Shown here piece by piece: positions 12,401 to 26,975 of a DNA stretch of 64,000 nucleotides. The notes below the pieces were generated by a model, which did no database searches, was not told the origin of the DNA, and saw only the letters and a list, made by a program, of their open reading frames with translations. The stretch is from Scylla paramamosain (taxonomy: Eukaryota; Arthropoda; Malacostraca; Decapoda; Portunidae). The stretch's first letter is position 1; each line of letters opens with the position of its first letter. The stretch is from the NCBI RefSeq assembly GCF_035594125.1, contig NC_087163.1, positions 11,690,001 through 11,754,000 of the forward strand, in the 5' to 3' direction. The translations under genes and the position numbers were made by a program.

Positions 12401-15400
12401 AAAAGTTGACTGTTATGTACAAAACCCTAAAGAGCATGCAAAGCCTCCTATATTAGGAAATTGAATGACTTTACCAGAAAATTGTCTTTTGAGCGTTTTT
12501 CAGCATGTTAGGCACCAAAATGATAAATAATAATGAACTCACTCAATATGTGAATCCAAAACAAAATTAATTAAAACGTGTCTTCTCAGTATTTTACGTA
12601 GAAAAACGCTAAAACAGATGCAAACCAACCAATATCAAGAAATAGAAAAATATTACCAAAAAGGTACATTTTGAGTGTTTTGAGCTTCTTACCTACAAAA
12701 AAAAAAAAACGCGAAAATTAATGCAAAGCACTTTATATTGAGAAAGAAAGGGACATTGCGAGAAAAGTGTATAATGAGTGTTTTATAGTTCAAAATAACA
12801 ATAAGGCAAAACACGCAAAAACTTGTGTATATGGAGTAGTTTCCTAGATACCAAAATGCTGAAACTCATGAATAACACTCTCAATTGAGAAACAGAACAA
12901 CCTTACTAAATGCGTGTATTTTGAGTGCTTTTCACATTCTTAGTTACCGAAAACCCAAATTCATTGCTAAACCAGCTTTATGTGGTAAAAAAACGAATGG
13001 CATTTTCAGAAAAGTGTTTATTGAGTGTTTTTGAGCGTGATAGGCAGTAAAGCACTAAAAAGAAGGGCAATCACATTACATGGGAATAAAACCAATGTTT
13101 ACCAAGAACTTGCCTTTAAGTGTTTTTGAGCTCCTTATATACCAAAACACTAAAACGCATGCAAAACATACTTTATGGAAAAACAGAATAACATTACCAA
13201 AAACATGTATTTTGAGTGTTTTTGATCATTTTACCAAAAAATCGCGGAAAACGTAAAAATTGTGGAAAACGAAAGGACATTACGAGAAACGTGTATTATG
13301 AGTGTTTTCAAATTCATTAAGAACCAAAAAGCTAAAAGCCACAAATAACTCTCTATTGAGAAAAAAAAATAAATAAATACGATATTTTTTTTCTTTCTTA
13401 TTCATCTCCACAGGTACCGAGATGCAAAAATTCGGGCAAAATTCATGAAATTTTGTGAAATAAGAACATTATCAAAAAAGATAATTTTATCTTTTTTTTT
13501 CTTCGACTGTTATGTAGCAAACCCTATAGTGAATGCAAAACCACCTATATGGGGAAATAAAACTTCTTTGCCAGAAAACTGTCTTATGAGTGTTTTTCAG
13601 CATGTTAGGCACCAAAACGATAAATAACATGGAAGTCACTTTATATGGGAAACAAAAATTACTGAAAACGTGTCTTTTCGGTGTTTTACGTAGAAAAACG
13701 CTAAATCGGATGCAAACCAACCAATATGAAAAAAAATAGAATAACATTACCAAAAAGATATACTTTGAGTGTTTTTGAGCTTGTTACCTACAAAAAAGGT
13801 GAAAATGGATGCAAACCACTCCCCATTGGAAAACAAAAGAACATTACGAGAAACGTGTATAATGAGTGTATAATGAGAACCACAAGGCAAAAAACGCAAA
13901 AACTCGTGTATAAAAAGAAGTTTCTTAGATACCAAAATGCTGAAACTCGTGAATAACAAAAATATTTATTAAGAAAAAGAAAAACCTTACCAAAAGCGTG
14001 TATTTTGAGTGCTTTTAACATTCTTAGTTACCAAAATCCCAAATAGCATGCGAAACTAGCTTTATGTGGGAAAAAAATGACATTACCAGAAGTGTCTTTT
14101 GAGTGTTTTTGAGCGTGTTAGGCAATAAAGCACTAAAAAGCAGGGCAATCACATTACATGGAAATAAAACCAACTTTGACCAAGAACTTGCCATTATGTG
14201 TTTTGAGCTCCTTACATACCAAATCGCTAAAACGCATGGAAAACACTCCTTTATGGAGAAGCAGAAAAACATTACAAAAAACATGTTTTAAGTGTTTTTG
14301 ATCATGTTACCTATAAAAACGCTTAAATATATGCAAAGAAACCTATCTTTCGGAAACGAAAGGACATTACGAGAAACGTGTATTCTTAAGTACCAAAACG
14401 TTAAAAACCACAAATAACACTTATTAAAGAGAAAAAAAAATAAAAAAATAAATAAAAAATTGCATTTTTCTTTTGTATTGATTTTCAAAAGTACCGAGAT
14501 GCCAAAATTCTGCCAAACTTCAGGGAATTTATAAGGAAAAAAGAACATTATCAAAGAACTTAATTGTAGCTTTTTTTCAGATTGTTATATACCAAATCCT
14601 AATTTACTTGCAAAGCCACTCATATGAGGAAATTAAACGAGTTTACCAGAAACCTGTCTTTTCAGTGTTTTTCAGCATGTTAGGCACCAAACCGATAAAT
14701 AAAATGGAAGTCAGTCAATATGTGAATCCAAAACAAAATTACTGAAAACGTGTCTTTTCAGTGTTTCACGTAGAAAAAATATGAAGAAATAGAATAACAT
14801 TACCAAAAAGTGTTTTTGAGCTTTTTAGCTACGAATAACGCGAAAATGGATGTAAAAGCACTCTATATTGGGAAGCAAAAGGACATTTACAGAAACGTGT
14901 ATTTTAATTTATAGTTTCACAACAACCACAAGACAAAAAACGCAAAAACTCGTGTATATAGAGAAGTTTCTTACATACCAATATGCTAAAACTCATGAAT
15001 AACACTTTTAATTGAGAAACAGAACTACCTTACCAAATGTGTGTATTTTGAGTGTTTTTCACATTCTTAGTTACGAAAATCCCAAATTACATGCGAAACT
15101 AGCTTTATGTGGGAAAAAAAATGGCATTATCAGAAAAGTGTCTCTTGAGTGTTTTTGAGCGTGATATGCAACAATGCACTAAAAAACATAAATAATCACA
15201 TTATAGAGGAATAAAACTAACTTTTAAGAAGAAATTGCCTTTAAGTGTGTTTAACTCCTTACATACCAAAACGTTAAAACGCATGCAAAACACCCTTTAT
15301 GGAGAAACAGAATAACATTACCAAAAACATGTATTTTGAATGTTTTTGATCATGTTACCTATAAAAACGCTTAAATACATGCAGAAAACCCTACGTCTGT

Positions 15401-16103
15401 GAAACGAAAGGACATATAAAAAAAAATATTTAGCTTTCTTCCGGAATTATATACCAAACCCAGAAGTGCATGCAAAGCCATCTATATGGGGAAATTACAA
15501 GACTTTACCAGAAATCATTCTTTTGAGTGTTTTTTCAGCAATTTCAACAATATTACTAAAAACGTGCCTTTTCAGTCATTTACGAAGAAAAACGCTAAAA
15601 CGGATGCAAACCAACCAATAAGAAGAAATAGAATAACATTACCAAAAAGATATATTTTGAGTGTTTTTCAGCTTGTTACCTAGAAAAATGCGAAAATGGA
15701 TGGAAAGCACTCTATATTGGGAAACAAAAGAACATTACGAGAAACGTGTATAATGGGTGTTTTATAGTTTCACACGAACCAAAAGGCAAAAAACGCAAAA
15801 ACTCGTGTATATAGAGAAGTTTCTCACATACCAAAATGCTGAAATGCATGAATAACACTTTTAATTGAGAAACAGAACTACCTTATTAAATGCGTGTATT
15901 TTGAGTGTTTTTTTTACATTCTTAGTTACCAAAACCCCAAATTCCATGCGAAACTAACTTTATGTGGGAAAAAAATGACATTACCAGAAAAGTGTATGAG
16001 TGTTTTTGAGCATGTTAAGCAATAAAGCACTAAAAAGCAGGGCAATCACATTACATGGGAATAAAACCAACTTTTACGAAAAACTTGCCTTTTAGTGTTT
16101 TTG
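9457..16103 (+). repeat. Satellite array, forward block 3
   Basis: Several HOR units in plus orientation have landmarks near 9872, 10971, 13416 and 14492, giving spacings of about 1.08-1.10 kb where intact. Units near 12370 and 15420 are shortened by internal deletions that remove the landmark. No gene, RNA or foreign insertion is seen; the short ORFs near 13450-14550 fall within the repeat on both strands. Confidence 0.9.
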
Positions 16104-16568
16104 ACACGCATTTAGTAAGGTTGTTCTGTTTCTCAATTAAGAGTGTTATTCATGAGTTTCAGCATTTTAGTATCTAGGAAGCTTCTCCATATACACGAGT
16201 TTTTGCGTTTTTTGTCTTGTGGTTTTTTTGAACTATAAAACATTCATTATACACTTTTCTCGCAATGTCCCTTTGTTTCCCAATATAGAGTGTTTTGTAT
16301 CAATTTTGTGTTTTTTTGTATGTAACAAGCTCAAAAACACTCAAAATACATATTTTTGGTAATGTTTTTCTGCTTCTTGATATTGGTTGGTTTGCATCAG
16401 TTTTACGTAAAACACTGAGAAGACACGTTTTCAGTAAATTTCTTTTGGATATCCACATAGAGTGAGTTCTTTATTATTTATCGTTTTGGTGCCTAACATG
16501 CTGAAAAACACTCAAAAGACAGTTTTCTGGTAAGGTCTCTTATTTCTTCATATGCGAGGCCTTCCATA
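16104..16568 (-). repeat. Recurrent inverted module, copy 2
   Basis: This copy has the same left junction as copy 1 (GACACGCATTTAGTAAGG). Its right junction is slightly altered (CTTCCATATCTTTTGAGTG). Unlike copy 1 it retains the ATTTTAGTATCTAGGAAGC stretch, so copy 1 carries a further small deletion. Confidence 0.85.
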
Positions 16569-19050
16569 TCTTTTGAGTGTTTTTGAGCGTGTTACGCAAT
16601 AAAGCACTAAAACGAAGGGCAATCACATTACATGGAAATATAACCAAATTTTACCAAGAACTTGCCTTTAAGTGTTTTTGAGCTCCTTACATACCGAAAC
16701 GCTAAAAATCATGCAAAATACATTTTATGGAGAAACAGAATAATATTACCAAATACATGTATTTTAAGTGTTTTTGATCATATTATCTATAAAAACGCTT
16801 AAATACATGCAAAGAACCTTATGTTTGGGAAACGAAAGGACATTACGAGAAATGTGAATTATATATGTTTTTTTTAAGTTCCTTTAGTACCTAAAAGCTA
16901 AAACCCACAAATAACACTCTTTATTTAGAAAAATAAATAAAGAAAAAAAAATGGGATTTTTTTTGTTATTCATCCTTATAGGTACCGAGATGCCAAAATT
17001 CTGCCAAAACTCAGGGAATTTATGCTGAAAAAAGAACATTACCAAAAAAGTTAATTATAGCTTTTTTTCGGATTTTTATGTACCAAACCCAAAATAGCAT
17101 GCAAAGACACCTATATAGGGAAGTTAAACGATTTTAACAGAAACCTGTCTTTTCATTGTTTTTTAGCATGTTAGGCACCAAAACGATAAATAATATGGAA
17201 GTCAGTCAATATGTGAATCCAAAACAAAATTAGTGAAAACGTGTCTTTTCAGTGTTTTACATAGAAAACACTCAAGCAGATGCAAACCAACCTATATGAT
17301 GAAATAGAATAACATTACCAAATAAATATATTTTGAGTGTTTTTGACCTTGTTACCAACAAAAAATGCAAAAATGGATGTAAAGTACTCTATATTAGGAA
17401 ACAAAAGGACATTACGAGCAACGTGTATAATGAGTGTTTTATAGTTTTAAAAGAACCACAAGGCAATAAACGCAAAAACTCGTGTATATAGAGAAATTTA
17501 TTACATACCGAAATGATGAAATGCATGAATAACACTTTTAATCAATAAACAGAACTACCTTACCAAATTGTGTATTTTGAGTGTTTTTCACATTCTTAGT
17601 TACGAAAATGCTAAATTACATGCGAAACTACCGCGAAACTACATGCAAAACTAGAAAAATCACATTACAAGGGAATAAAACCAACTTTTACGAAGAACTT
17701 GCCTTTAAGTGTTTTTTAACTCCTTACATACCAAATCGCTAAAACGCATGCAAAACACACTTCATGAAGAAACAATAACATTACCAAAACATGTATTTTG
17801 AGTGTTTTTTGATCATGTAACCTATAAAAACGCTTAAATACATGTAAAGAACCCTATGTTTGTATAACAAAAGGACATTACGAGAAACGTGTATTATGAG
17901 TGTTTTTAAGTTCATTAAGTACGAAAAAGCTAAAAGCCACAAATTACACTCTTTATTGAGATAAAAAAAATCAATAAAAAAGTACGATATTTTTTTTTCA
18001 TTTCTATTCATCTTCACAGGTAAGGAGGTGCCAAAATTCGGGCAAAGTTCAGAAAATTATATGAAATAAGAACATTATCAAAAAAGTTAAATTTATATTT
18101 TTTTTTCGGACTGTTATGTAACAAACCCCTAAATTGCATGGAAAGCCACCTATATAGGGAAATTAAACGTCTTTGCCAGAAAACTGTCTTATGAGTGTTT
18201 TTCAGCATGTTAGGAACCAACACGATAAAACCCAAGGAAATCAATCTATATGGGAATCCAAAACAAAATTATTAAAAAAGTGTCTTTTCGGTGTTTTACA
18301 TAGAAAACGCTAAAACGGATGCAAACCAACCAAAATAAAGAAATAGAATAACATTACCAAAAAGGTATATTTTGAGTGTTTTTGAAATTGATACCTACAA
18401 AAAACGCGAAAATGGATGGAAAGCACTCTATATTGGGAAGCAAAAGGCATCAAAAAGAATGTTAGGCACCAAAACGATAAATAATATGAAAGTCACTCTA
18501 TATGGAAATTCAAAACAAAATTACTGGAAACGTGTCTTTTAAAAGATTTACGTAGAAAAACGCTAAAATGGATGCAAACCGACCAATATGAAGAAACAGA
18601 ATAACATTACCAAAAAACAATATTTTGTGTGTTCCAGAGCTTGTTACATAAAAAAAAAAAACGCAAATATGGATGCGAAGCACTCTATATAAGGAAAAAA
18701 AAGGACATAACGAGAAACAAGTATCATGAATATTTTATAGTTTCACCAGAACAACAAGGCAAAAAACGCAAACCAAAATACTGAAACTCATGAATAACAC
18801 TCTTAATCAAGATACCGAGCAACTTTACTAAATGCGTGTATTTTGAGTGTTTTTTTTTTACATTCTTAGTTACCAAAACCCCAAATTCCATGCGAAACTA
18901 GCTTTATGTGGGAAAAAAAATGACAATACCAGAAAAGAGTCTTTGAGTGTTTTTGAGCGTGTTAAGCAATAAAGCACTAAAAAGCAGGGCAATCACATTA
19001 CATGGGAATAAAACCAACTTTTACGAAGAACTTGCCTTTTGGTGTATTTG
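16569..19050 (+). repeat. Satellite array, forward block 4
   Basis: Plus-oriented HOR units have landmarks near 16981 and 18019. The monomer junction near 18439 matches those near 8397 and 25887. A truncated monomer near 17635 joins two GCGAAACTA strings. No gene is seen. Confidence 0.88.
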
Positions 19051-19507
19051 ACACGCATTTAGTAAGGTTGCTCTGTTTCTCAATTAAGAGTGTTATTCAT
19101 GAGTTTCAGCATATACACGAGTTTTTGCGTTTTTTGCCTCTTGTTTTCTTTTTTATTATAAAACATTCATTATACACTTTTCTCGCAATGTCACTTTGTT
19201 TACCAATATAGAGTGCTTTGTATCCATTTTCGCGTTTTTCTGTAGGTAGCAAGCTCAAAAACACTCAAAATATACATTTTTATTAAATGTTTTTCTGCTT
19301 CTTGATATTGGTTGGTTTGTATCAGTTTTAGCGTTTTTCTACGTAAAATACTGAAAAGACACGTTTTTAGTATTTTTTTTTTTTTGGATTCCCACATAGA
19401 GTGAGTTCCTTACTATTTATCGTTTTGGTGCCTAACATGCTGAAAAACACTCAAAAGACAGATTTCTGGTAAGGTCTTTGATTTCCTCAAATGGGACGCT
19501 TTGCATG
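19051..19507 (-). repeat. Recurrent inverted module, copy 3
   Basis: This is a flipped satellite stretch with the same two junctions as the other copies. It shares the CAGCATATACACGAG deletion with copy 1, which groups these two as a lineage. Confidence 0.85.
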
Positions 19508-22500
19508 TGTTTTCACTGTTTTCGAGCGTGTTACGCAATAAAGCACTAAAAGCCAGGGTAATCACATTACATGGGAATAAAACAAAATTTTACCAAGAAC
19601 TTACCTTTAAGTGTTTTTGAGCTCCTTACGTACCAAAACACTAAAACGCATGCAAAATACTTTTATGGAGAAACAGAATTACATTACCAAATACATGTAT
19701 TTTGAGGGTTTTTGATCATGTTATCTATAAAAACGCTTAAATACATGTAAAGAACATTATGTTTGGGAAACGAAAGAACATTACGAGAAACGTGTATTAT
19801 GAGTGATTTTTAAGTTCCTTTAGTACCAAAAAGCTAAAACCCACAAATAACACTCTTTAGAAAAAAATAATAAATAAAAAATAAGAAAATGGGATTTTTT
19901 TTTTGTTTGTTATTCATCTTCATAGGTACCGAGACGCCAAAATTCTGCCACAATTCAGGGAATTTATGTGGAAAAAAGAACATTATCGTAAAAGTTATTT
20001 ATAGCTTTTTTTTTCGAATTGTTATGTACCAAACCCTAAAGTGCATGCAAAGCCACCTATATAGGGAAGTTAAACGACTTTACCAGAAACCTGTCTTTTC
20101 AGTGTTTTCAGCATGTTAGGTAGGCACCAAAAACGATAAATAATTTGGAAGTCAGTCAATATGTGAATCCAAAAGAAAATTAATGAAAACGTGTCTTTTC
20201 AGTGTTTTACGTAGAAAAACGCTAAAGCGGATACAAACCATCCTATATGAAGAAATACAATAACATTACCAAAAAGATATATTTTGAGTGTTTTTTGAGC
20301 TTGTTACCTACAAAAAAATGCCAAAATGGATGTAAAACACTCTATATTAGGAAACAAAAGGACATTACGAGAAACGTGTAAAATGAGTGTTTTATAGTTT
20401 TAAAAGAACCACAAGGCAGTAAACGCAAAAACTCGTGTATATAGAGAAATTTCTTACATACCAAAATTATGAAATGCATGAATAACACTTTTAATCGATA
20501 AACAGAACTACCTTACCAAATTGTGTATTTTGAGTGTTTTTCACATTCTTAGTTACGAAAATGCCAAATTACATGCGAAAATAGCTTCATGTGGGAAAAA
20601 AAAATGACATTACCAAAAAAGTCTTTATAGTGTTTTGAGCGTGATATGCAACAATGCCCTAAAAAGCAGAAAAATCACATTACATGGGAATAAAACCAAC
20701 TTTTACGAAGAACTTGCCTTTAAGTGTTTTTTAACTCCTTACATACTAAATCTCTAAAACGTATGGAAAACACCCTTTATGGAGAAACCGAATAACATTA
20801 CCAAAAACATATCTTTTGAGTGTTTTTGATCATTTAACCTATAAAACCGGTTAAATACATGTAAGGGACCCTATGTTTGTATAACAAAAGGACATTACGA
20901 AAATCGTGTATTATGAGTGGTTTTAAGTTACTTAAGTACCAAAAAGCTAAAACCCACAAATAACACTCTTTATAGAGAGAAATTTTTTTTTTTTTTTTTG
21001 TTATTCATCTTCATAATTACCGAGATGCCAAAATTCTGGCAAAATTAATGGAAATTTTGCAAAAAAAAAAATTATATAAAAAATAATTTTAGCTTTTTTT
21101 CCGGAGTTATGTACAAACCCTGAAGTGTATGCAAATCCACCTATATGGGGAAATTACACGACTTTACCAGAAACCTGTCTTTTGAGTGTTTTTCAGCAAT
21201 ATCAACAATATTACTGAAAACGTGTCTTTTCAGTGATTTACGTAAAAAAACGCTAAAACGGATGTAAACCAACCAATATGAAGAAATAGAATAACATTAC
21301 CAAAAAGATTTATTTTGATGTGTTTTTGAGCTTGTTACCTACAAAAAAATGAAAAAAAGGGATGGAAAGCACTTTATAATGGCAAAAAAAAGGACATTAC
21401 GAGAAACGTGTATGAGTGTTTTATAGTTTGACAAGAACCAGAAGGAAAACAACTCAAAAACTCGTGTAAAATAAAGAAGTTTTTTACATACCAAAAAGCT
21501 GAAACTCATGAATAACAAATTTAATTTTGAAACAGAAATACCTTACCAAATGTGTGTATTAGAAAAGTTTCTTACATACCAAAATGCTGGAACTCATGAA
21601 TAATTTTTTAAATTAAGAAATAGAACAACCTTACTAAATGCCTGTGTTTTGAGTTTTTTTTCACATTCTTAGTTACCAAAACCTTAAATTTCATGCAAAA
21701 CTAGCTTTATGTGGGAAATAAATGATATTACAAGAAAAGTGTTTTTTGAGTGTTTTTGAGCGTGTTAGGCAATAAAGCACTAAAAAGCAGGGTAATAACA
21801 TTACATTGGAATAAAAACAACTTTCACCAAGAACTTGTCTTTAAGTGTTTTTGAGCTCATTACATACCAAAACGCTAAAACGCATGCAAAACACCTTTTA
21901 TGGAAAAACAGAATGAAATTACCAAAAACATATATTTTGAGGGTTTAGATCATGTTATCTATAAAAATACATACAAAGAACCTTATGTTTGCGAAACGAA
22001 AGGACATTACGAAAAATGTGTATTTTAAGTGTTTTTAAGTTCCTTAAGTACCAAAAAGTTAAAACCCACAAATAACACACTATATTTAAAAAAAAAAAAA
22101 AAGTAAGAAAATAAAAAAATAGGAATTTTTTTTTTTTATTCATCTTCATTAGGTACCGAGATTCCAAACTTCTGGAAAAATTCAGGACTATTATATGATA
22201 AAAGAAAATTATCAAAAAAGTTAATTTTAGCTTTTTTTAAGGACTGTTATATACCAAACCCTAAAGTGCATCCAAAGACTCCTATATGAGGAAATTAAAC
22301 GACCTTACCAGAAATCTGTTTTTTGAGTGTTTTTCAGCATGTTAGGCACCAAAACGATAAATAATAAGGAACTCACTCTATATGAGAATTCAAAACAAAA
22401 TTGCTGAAAACGTGTCTTTTCAGTGTTTTACGTAGAAAAACGCTGAAACATGCAAACCAACCAATATTAAGAAATAGAAAAACATTACCGAAAAGGTATA

Positions 22501-25500
22501 TTTTGAGTGTTTTTGAGCTTGTTACCTACAAAAAACGGGAAAATTGATGCAAAGCACTTTATATTAGAAAACAAAAGGAATTTGCAAGAAAAGTATATAA
22601 TGAGTTTTTTATAGTTCAAACGAACCAAAAGGCAAAAAAACACAAAAACTCTTGTATATGGAGAATCTTCCTAGATACCAAAATGTTGAAACTCATGAAT
22701 AACACTCTTAATTGAGAAACAGAACAACCTTACTAAATGCGTGTATTTTGCGAGCTTTTCACATTCTTAGTTATCAAAACCCTAAATTGCATGCGAAACC
22801 ACCTTTATATGAGGAAAAAATGACATTACCAGAAAAGCGTTTTTTAAGTGTTTTTGAGCGTGATAGGCAATAAAGCACTAAAAAGCACGGGAATCATATT
22901 ACATTGGAATAACACCAATTTATACCAAAAAAACTTGCCTTTAAGTATTTTTGAGCTCCTTATATAACAAACCGCTAAAACGCATGCAAAACAAACTTCA
23001 TGAGAAAACAGCTTTACCAAAAACATATATTTTGAGCGTTTTAATCATGTTATCTATAAAAACGTTTAAATACATGCAAAGAAAATAATGTTTGGGAAAG
23101 AAAAGGACATTACGAGAAACGTGTATTATGAGTGTTTTTTAAGTTCCTTGAGTAACAAAAAGCTAAAACAAACAAATAACTTTCTTTATTTAGAAAATAA
23201 AAAATATAAAAAATATAAAGAATAGGATTTTTTTTTTCTTGTTATTCATCTTCATAGTACCGAGATGCCGAAATTCTGGGAAAATTCAAAGAAATCGTAT
23301 GAAAAAAGATTATTATCAAAAAAGTTAATTTCAGCTTTTTTTTTTCCAACTGTAATGTACCAAACCCTAAAGTGCATGCAAAGCCTCCTATATGAAGAAA
23401 TTTAACGACCTTACCAGAAATCTGTGTTTTGAGTGTTTTTTAGTATGTTAAGCACCAAAACGATAAATAATAAGGAACTCACCTCTATATGGGAATCCAA
23501 AACAAAGTTACTGAAAACGTGTCTTCTCAGTGTTTTACGTAAAAAACACTAAAACGGATGCAAAGCAACCAATATCAAGGGATAGAAAAACGTAACTAAA
23601 AAGGTATATTTTGAGTTTTTTTGAGCTTATTTCCTACAAAAAACGCGATAATTGATGCAAAGCACTCTATATTGGTAAACAAAAGGACATTGCAAGAAAA
23701 GTGTATAATGATTGTTTTATAGTTCAAAAGAACCACAAGAAAAAAAACGCAAAATCTCGTGTATATGGAGAGGTTTCCTAGATACAAAAATGATAAAACT
23801 CATGTATAACACTCCTAATTGAGAAACAGAACAACCTTAATAAATGCGTGTATTTTGAGTGCTTTTCACATTCTAAGTTACCAATACCCCAAATTGCATG
23901 GGAAAATAGATTTGTGGAAAAAAAAAAAAGACTTTACCAGAAAAGTGTCTTTTAAGTGTTTTTGAGCGTGATAGGCAATAAAGCACTAATAAGGAGGGCA
24001 ATCACATTACATTGAAGAAAAACGAATTTTTACGAAGAACTTGCCTTTAAGAATTTTTGAGCTCCTTATATACCAAAACACTAAAACGCCTGCAAAACAC
24101 TCTTTATGGTGAAACAGAATAATATTACCAAAAACATATATTTTGAGTGTTTTTGATCATGTTTACAATGAAAACGTTTAAATACATGCAAAGAACACTA
24201 TTTTTGGGAAACGAAAGGAGATTACGAGAAACGTGTATTATGAATGTTTTTACGCTCATTATTTACGAAAAAGCTAAAAGCCACAAATAACACTCTTTAT
24301 TGAGAAACAATAAATAAATAAAAAAACTACAATATTTTTTTTCTTTCTTATTCATCTTCACAGGTACCGAGATGCCAAAATTCGGGCAAAATTCAGGAAA
24401 TTAGGTGAAATAAGAACATTATCAAAAAAGTTAAATTTAGCTTTTTTTTCGGACTATTATGTACCAAACCCCTAAATTGCATGCAAAGCCACCTATATGG
24501 GGAAATTAAACGTTTTTGCCAGAAAACGGTCTTATGAGTGTTTTTTCAGCATTTTAGGAACCAACACGATAAATAACATGGAAGTCAATCTATATGGGAA
24601 TCCCAAACAATATTACTAAAAACGTGTCTTTTCCGTGTTTTACGCTGAAAAACGCTAAAACGGATGCAAACAAGCCAATATGAAGGAATAAAATAACATT
24701 ACCAAAAAGGTATATTTTGAGTGTTTTTGAAATTGTTACCTACAAAAAACGCGAAAATAGATGGAAAGCTCTATATATTGGGAAGGAAAAGGACATTACG
24801 AGAAACGTGTATAATGCGTGTTTTATAGTTTCACAAGAACTACAAGGCAAAAAACGCAAAAACTCGTGTATATAGAGAAGTTTCTTACATTCCAAAATGC
24901 TGAAACTCTGGAACAACACTTTTAAATGAGAAACAGAACAATCTTACTAAATGCATGTATTTTGAGTGCTTTTCACATCCTTATTTACCAAAACCCCAAA
25001 TTCCATGCGAAACCAGCTTTATGTGGGAAAAAAATGACATTACCAGAAAAATGTCTTTTGAGTGTTTTTGAGCGTGTTAGGCAATAAAGCACTAAAAAGC
25101 AGGGCAATCACATTACATTGAAATAAAACCAATTTTTAACAAGAACTTGCCTTCAAGTGTATTTGAGCTCCTTATATACCAAAACACTAAAATGCATGCA
25201 AAATATACTTAATGGTGAAACAGAATAACATTACCAAAAACATGTATTTTGGGTGTTTTTGATCATGTTACCAATAAAAATGCTTAAATACATGCAAAGA
25301 ACCCTATTTTTGGGAAACGAAAAGACATTACGAGAAACGTGTATTATGAGTGTTTTTAAGTTCATTAAGTAAGAAAAAGCTAAAAGCCACAAATTACAAT
25401 CTATTGAGAAAAAAATAAAATAAAAAAATACGATATTTTTTTTTATTCTTTTTCATCTTCACAGGTAAGGAGGTGCCAAAATTCGGGCAAAGTTCAGGAA

Positions 25501-26518
25501 ATTATATAAAATAAGAACATTATCAAAAAAGTTACATTTAGCTTTTTTTTTTGGACTGTTATGTACCAAACCCCTAAATTGCATGCAAAGCCACCTATAT
25601 GGGGAAATTAAACGTCTTTGCCAGGAAACTGTCTTATGAGGGTTTTTCAGCATGTTAGCAACCAACACGATAAAACCCGAGGAAGTCAATCTATATGGGA
25701 ATCCAAAACAAAATTATTGAAAACGTGTCTTTTTGGTGTATTACGTAGAAAACGCTAAAACGGATGCAAACCAACCAAAATGAAGAAATAGAATAACATT
25801 ACCAAAAAGGTATATTTTGAGTGTTTTTGTAATTGTTACCTACAAAACACGCGAAAATGGATGGAAAGCACTCTTTATTGGGACACAAAAGGCACCAAAA
25901 AGCATGTTAGACACCAAAACGATAAATAATATGAAAGTCACTCTATATGGAAATCCAAAAGAAAATTACTGGAAACGTGTCTTTTAAAATATTTACGTAG
26001 AAAAACGCTAAAACGGATGCAAACCAAGCAATATGAAGAAAAAGAATAACGTTACCAAAAAATATATTTTGTGTTTTCTTGAGCTTGTTACATAAAAAAA
26101 AAACGCGAAAATATATGCAGAGCACTTTATGTAAGGAAAAAAAAATATAACGAGAAACGTGTATAATGAGTGTTTTATAGTTTCACCAGAATCACAAGGC
26201 AAAAAACGCAAAAATTCGACTATATGGAGAAGTTTCTAAGATACCAAAATACTGAAACTCATGAAAAACACTCTTAATCAAGAAACAGAACAACCTTACT
26301 AAATGCGTGTATTTTGAGTGTTTTTTTACATTCTTAGTTACCAAAGCCCCAAATTCCATGCGAAACTAGCTTTATGTGGGATAAAAATCACATTACCAGA
26401 AAAATGTCTTTGAGTGTATTTAAGCGTGTTAGGCAATAAAGCACTAAAAAGCAGGGCAATCACATTACATAGGAATGAAACCAACTTTTACGAAGAACTT
26501 GCCTTTTAGTGTTTTTGA
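19508..26518 (+). repeat. Satellite array, forward block 5
   Basis: This is the most regular part of the array. Landmarks near 19927, 21020, 22155, 23259, 24362 and 25459 give spacings of 1093, 1135, 1104, 1103 and 1097 bp, which sets the canonical HOR length near 1.1 kb. The GGCACCAAAAAGCATG deletion junction recurs near 25887. No gene is seen. Confidence 0.92.
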
Positions 26519-26975
26519 CACTCATTTAGTAAGGTTCCTCTGTTTCTTAATTAAGAGTGTTATTCATGAGTTTCAGCATATTCACGGGTTTTTGCGTTTT
26601 TTGCTTTGTGATTTTCTTGAACTATAAATTATTTATTATACACTTTTCTCGCAATGTCCCTTTGTTTCCCAATATAGAGTGCTTTGTATCCATTTTCCTG
26701 CTTCTTTTTTTTTTGTAGATAAGCTCAAAAACACTCAAAATATATATTTTTGGTAATGTTTTTCTGCTTCTTGATACTGGTTGGTTTGTATCAGTTTTAG
26801 CGTTTTTCTACTTAAAACACTGAAAAAGACACGTTTTCACTAATTTTCTTTTGGATTCCCACATAGAGTGAGTTCCTTATTATTTATTGTTTTGGTGCCT
26901 AACATTCTGAAAAAACACTCAAAAGACAGATTTCTGGTAAGGTCTTTAATTTCCTCATATGGGACGCTTTGCATG
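26519..26975 (-). repeat. Recurrent inverted module, copy 4
   Basis: The flipped satellite stretch begins at GACACTCATTTAGTAAGG (one base different from the other copies) and ends at GCATGTCTTTTCAGTG. It carries the same CAGCATAT deletion as copies 1 and 3. Confidence 0.85.
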
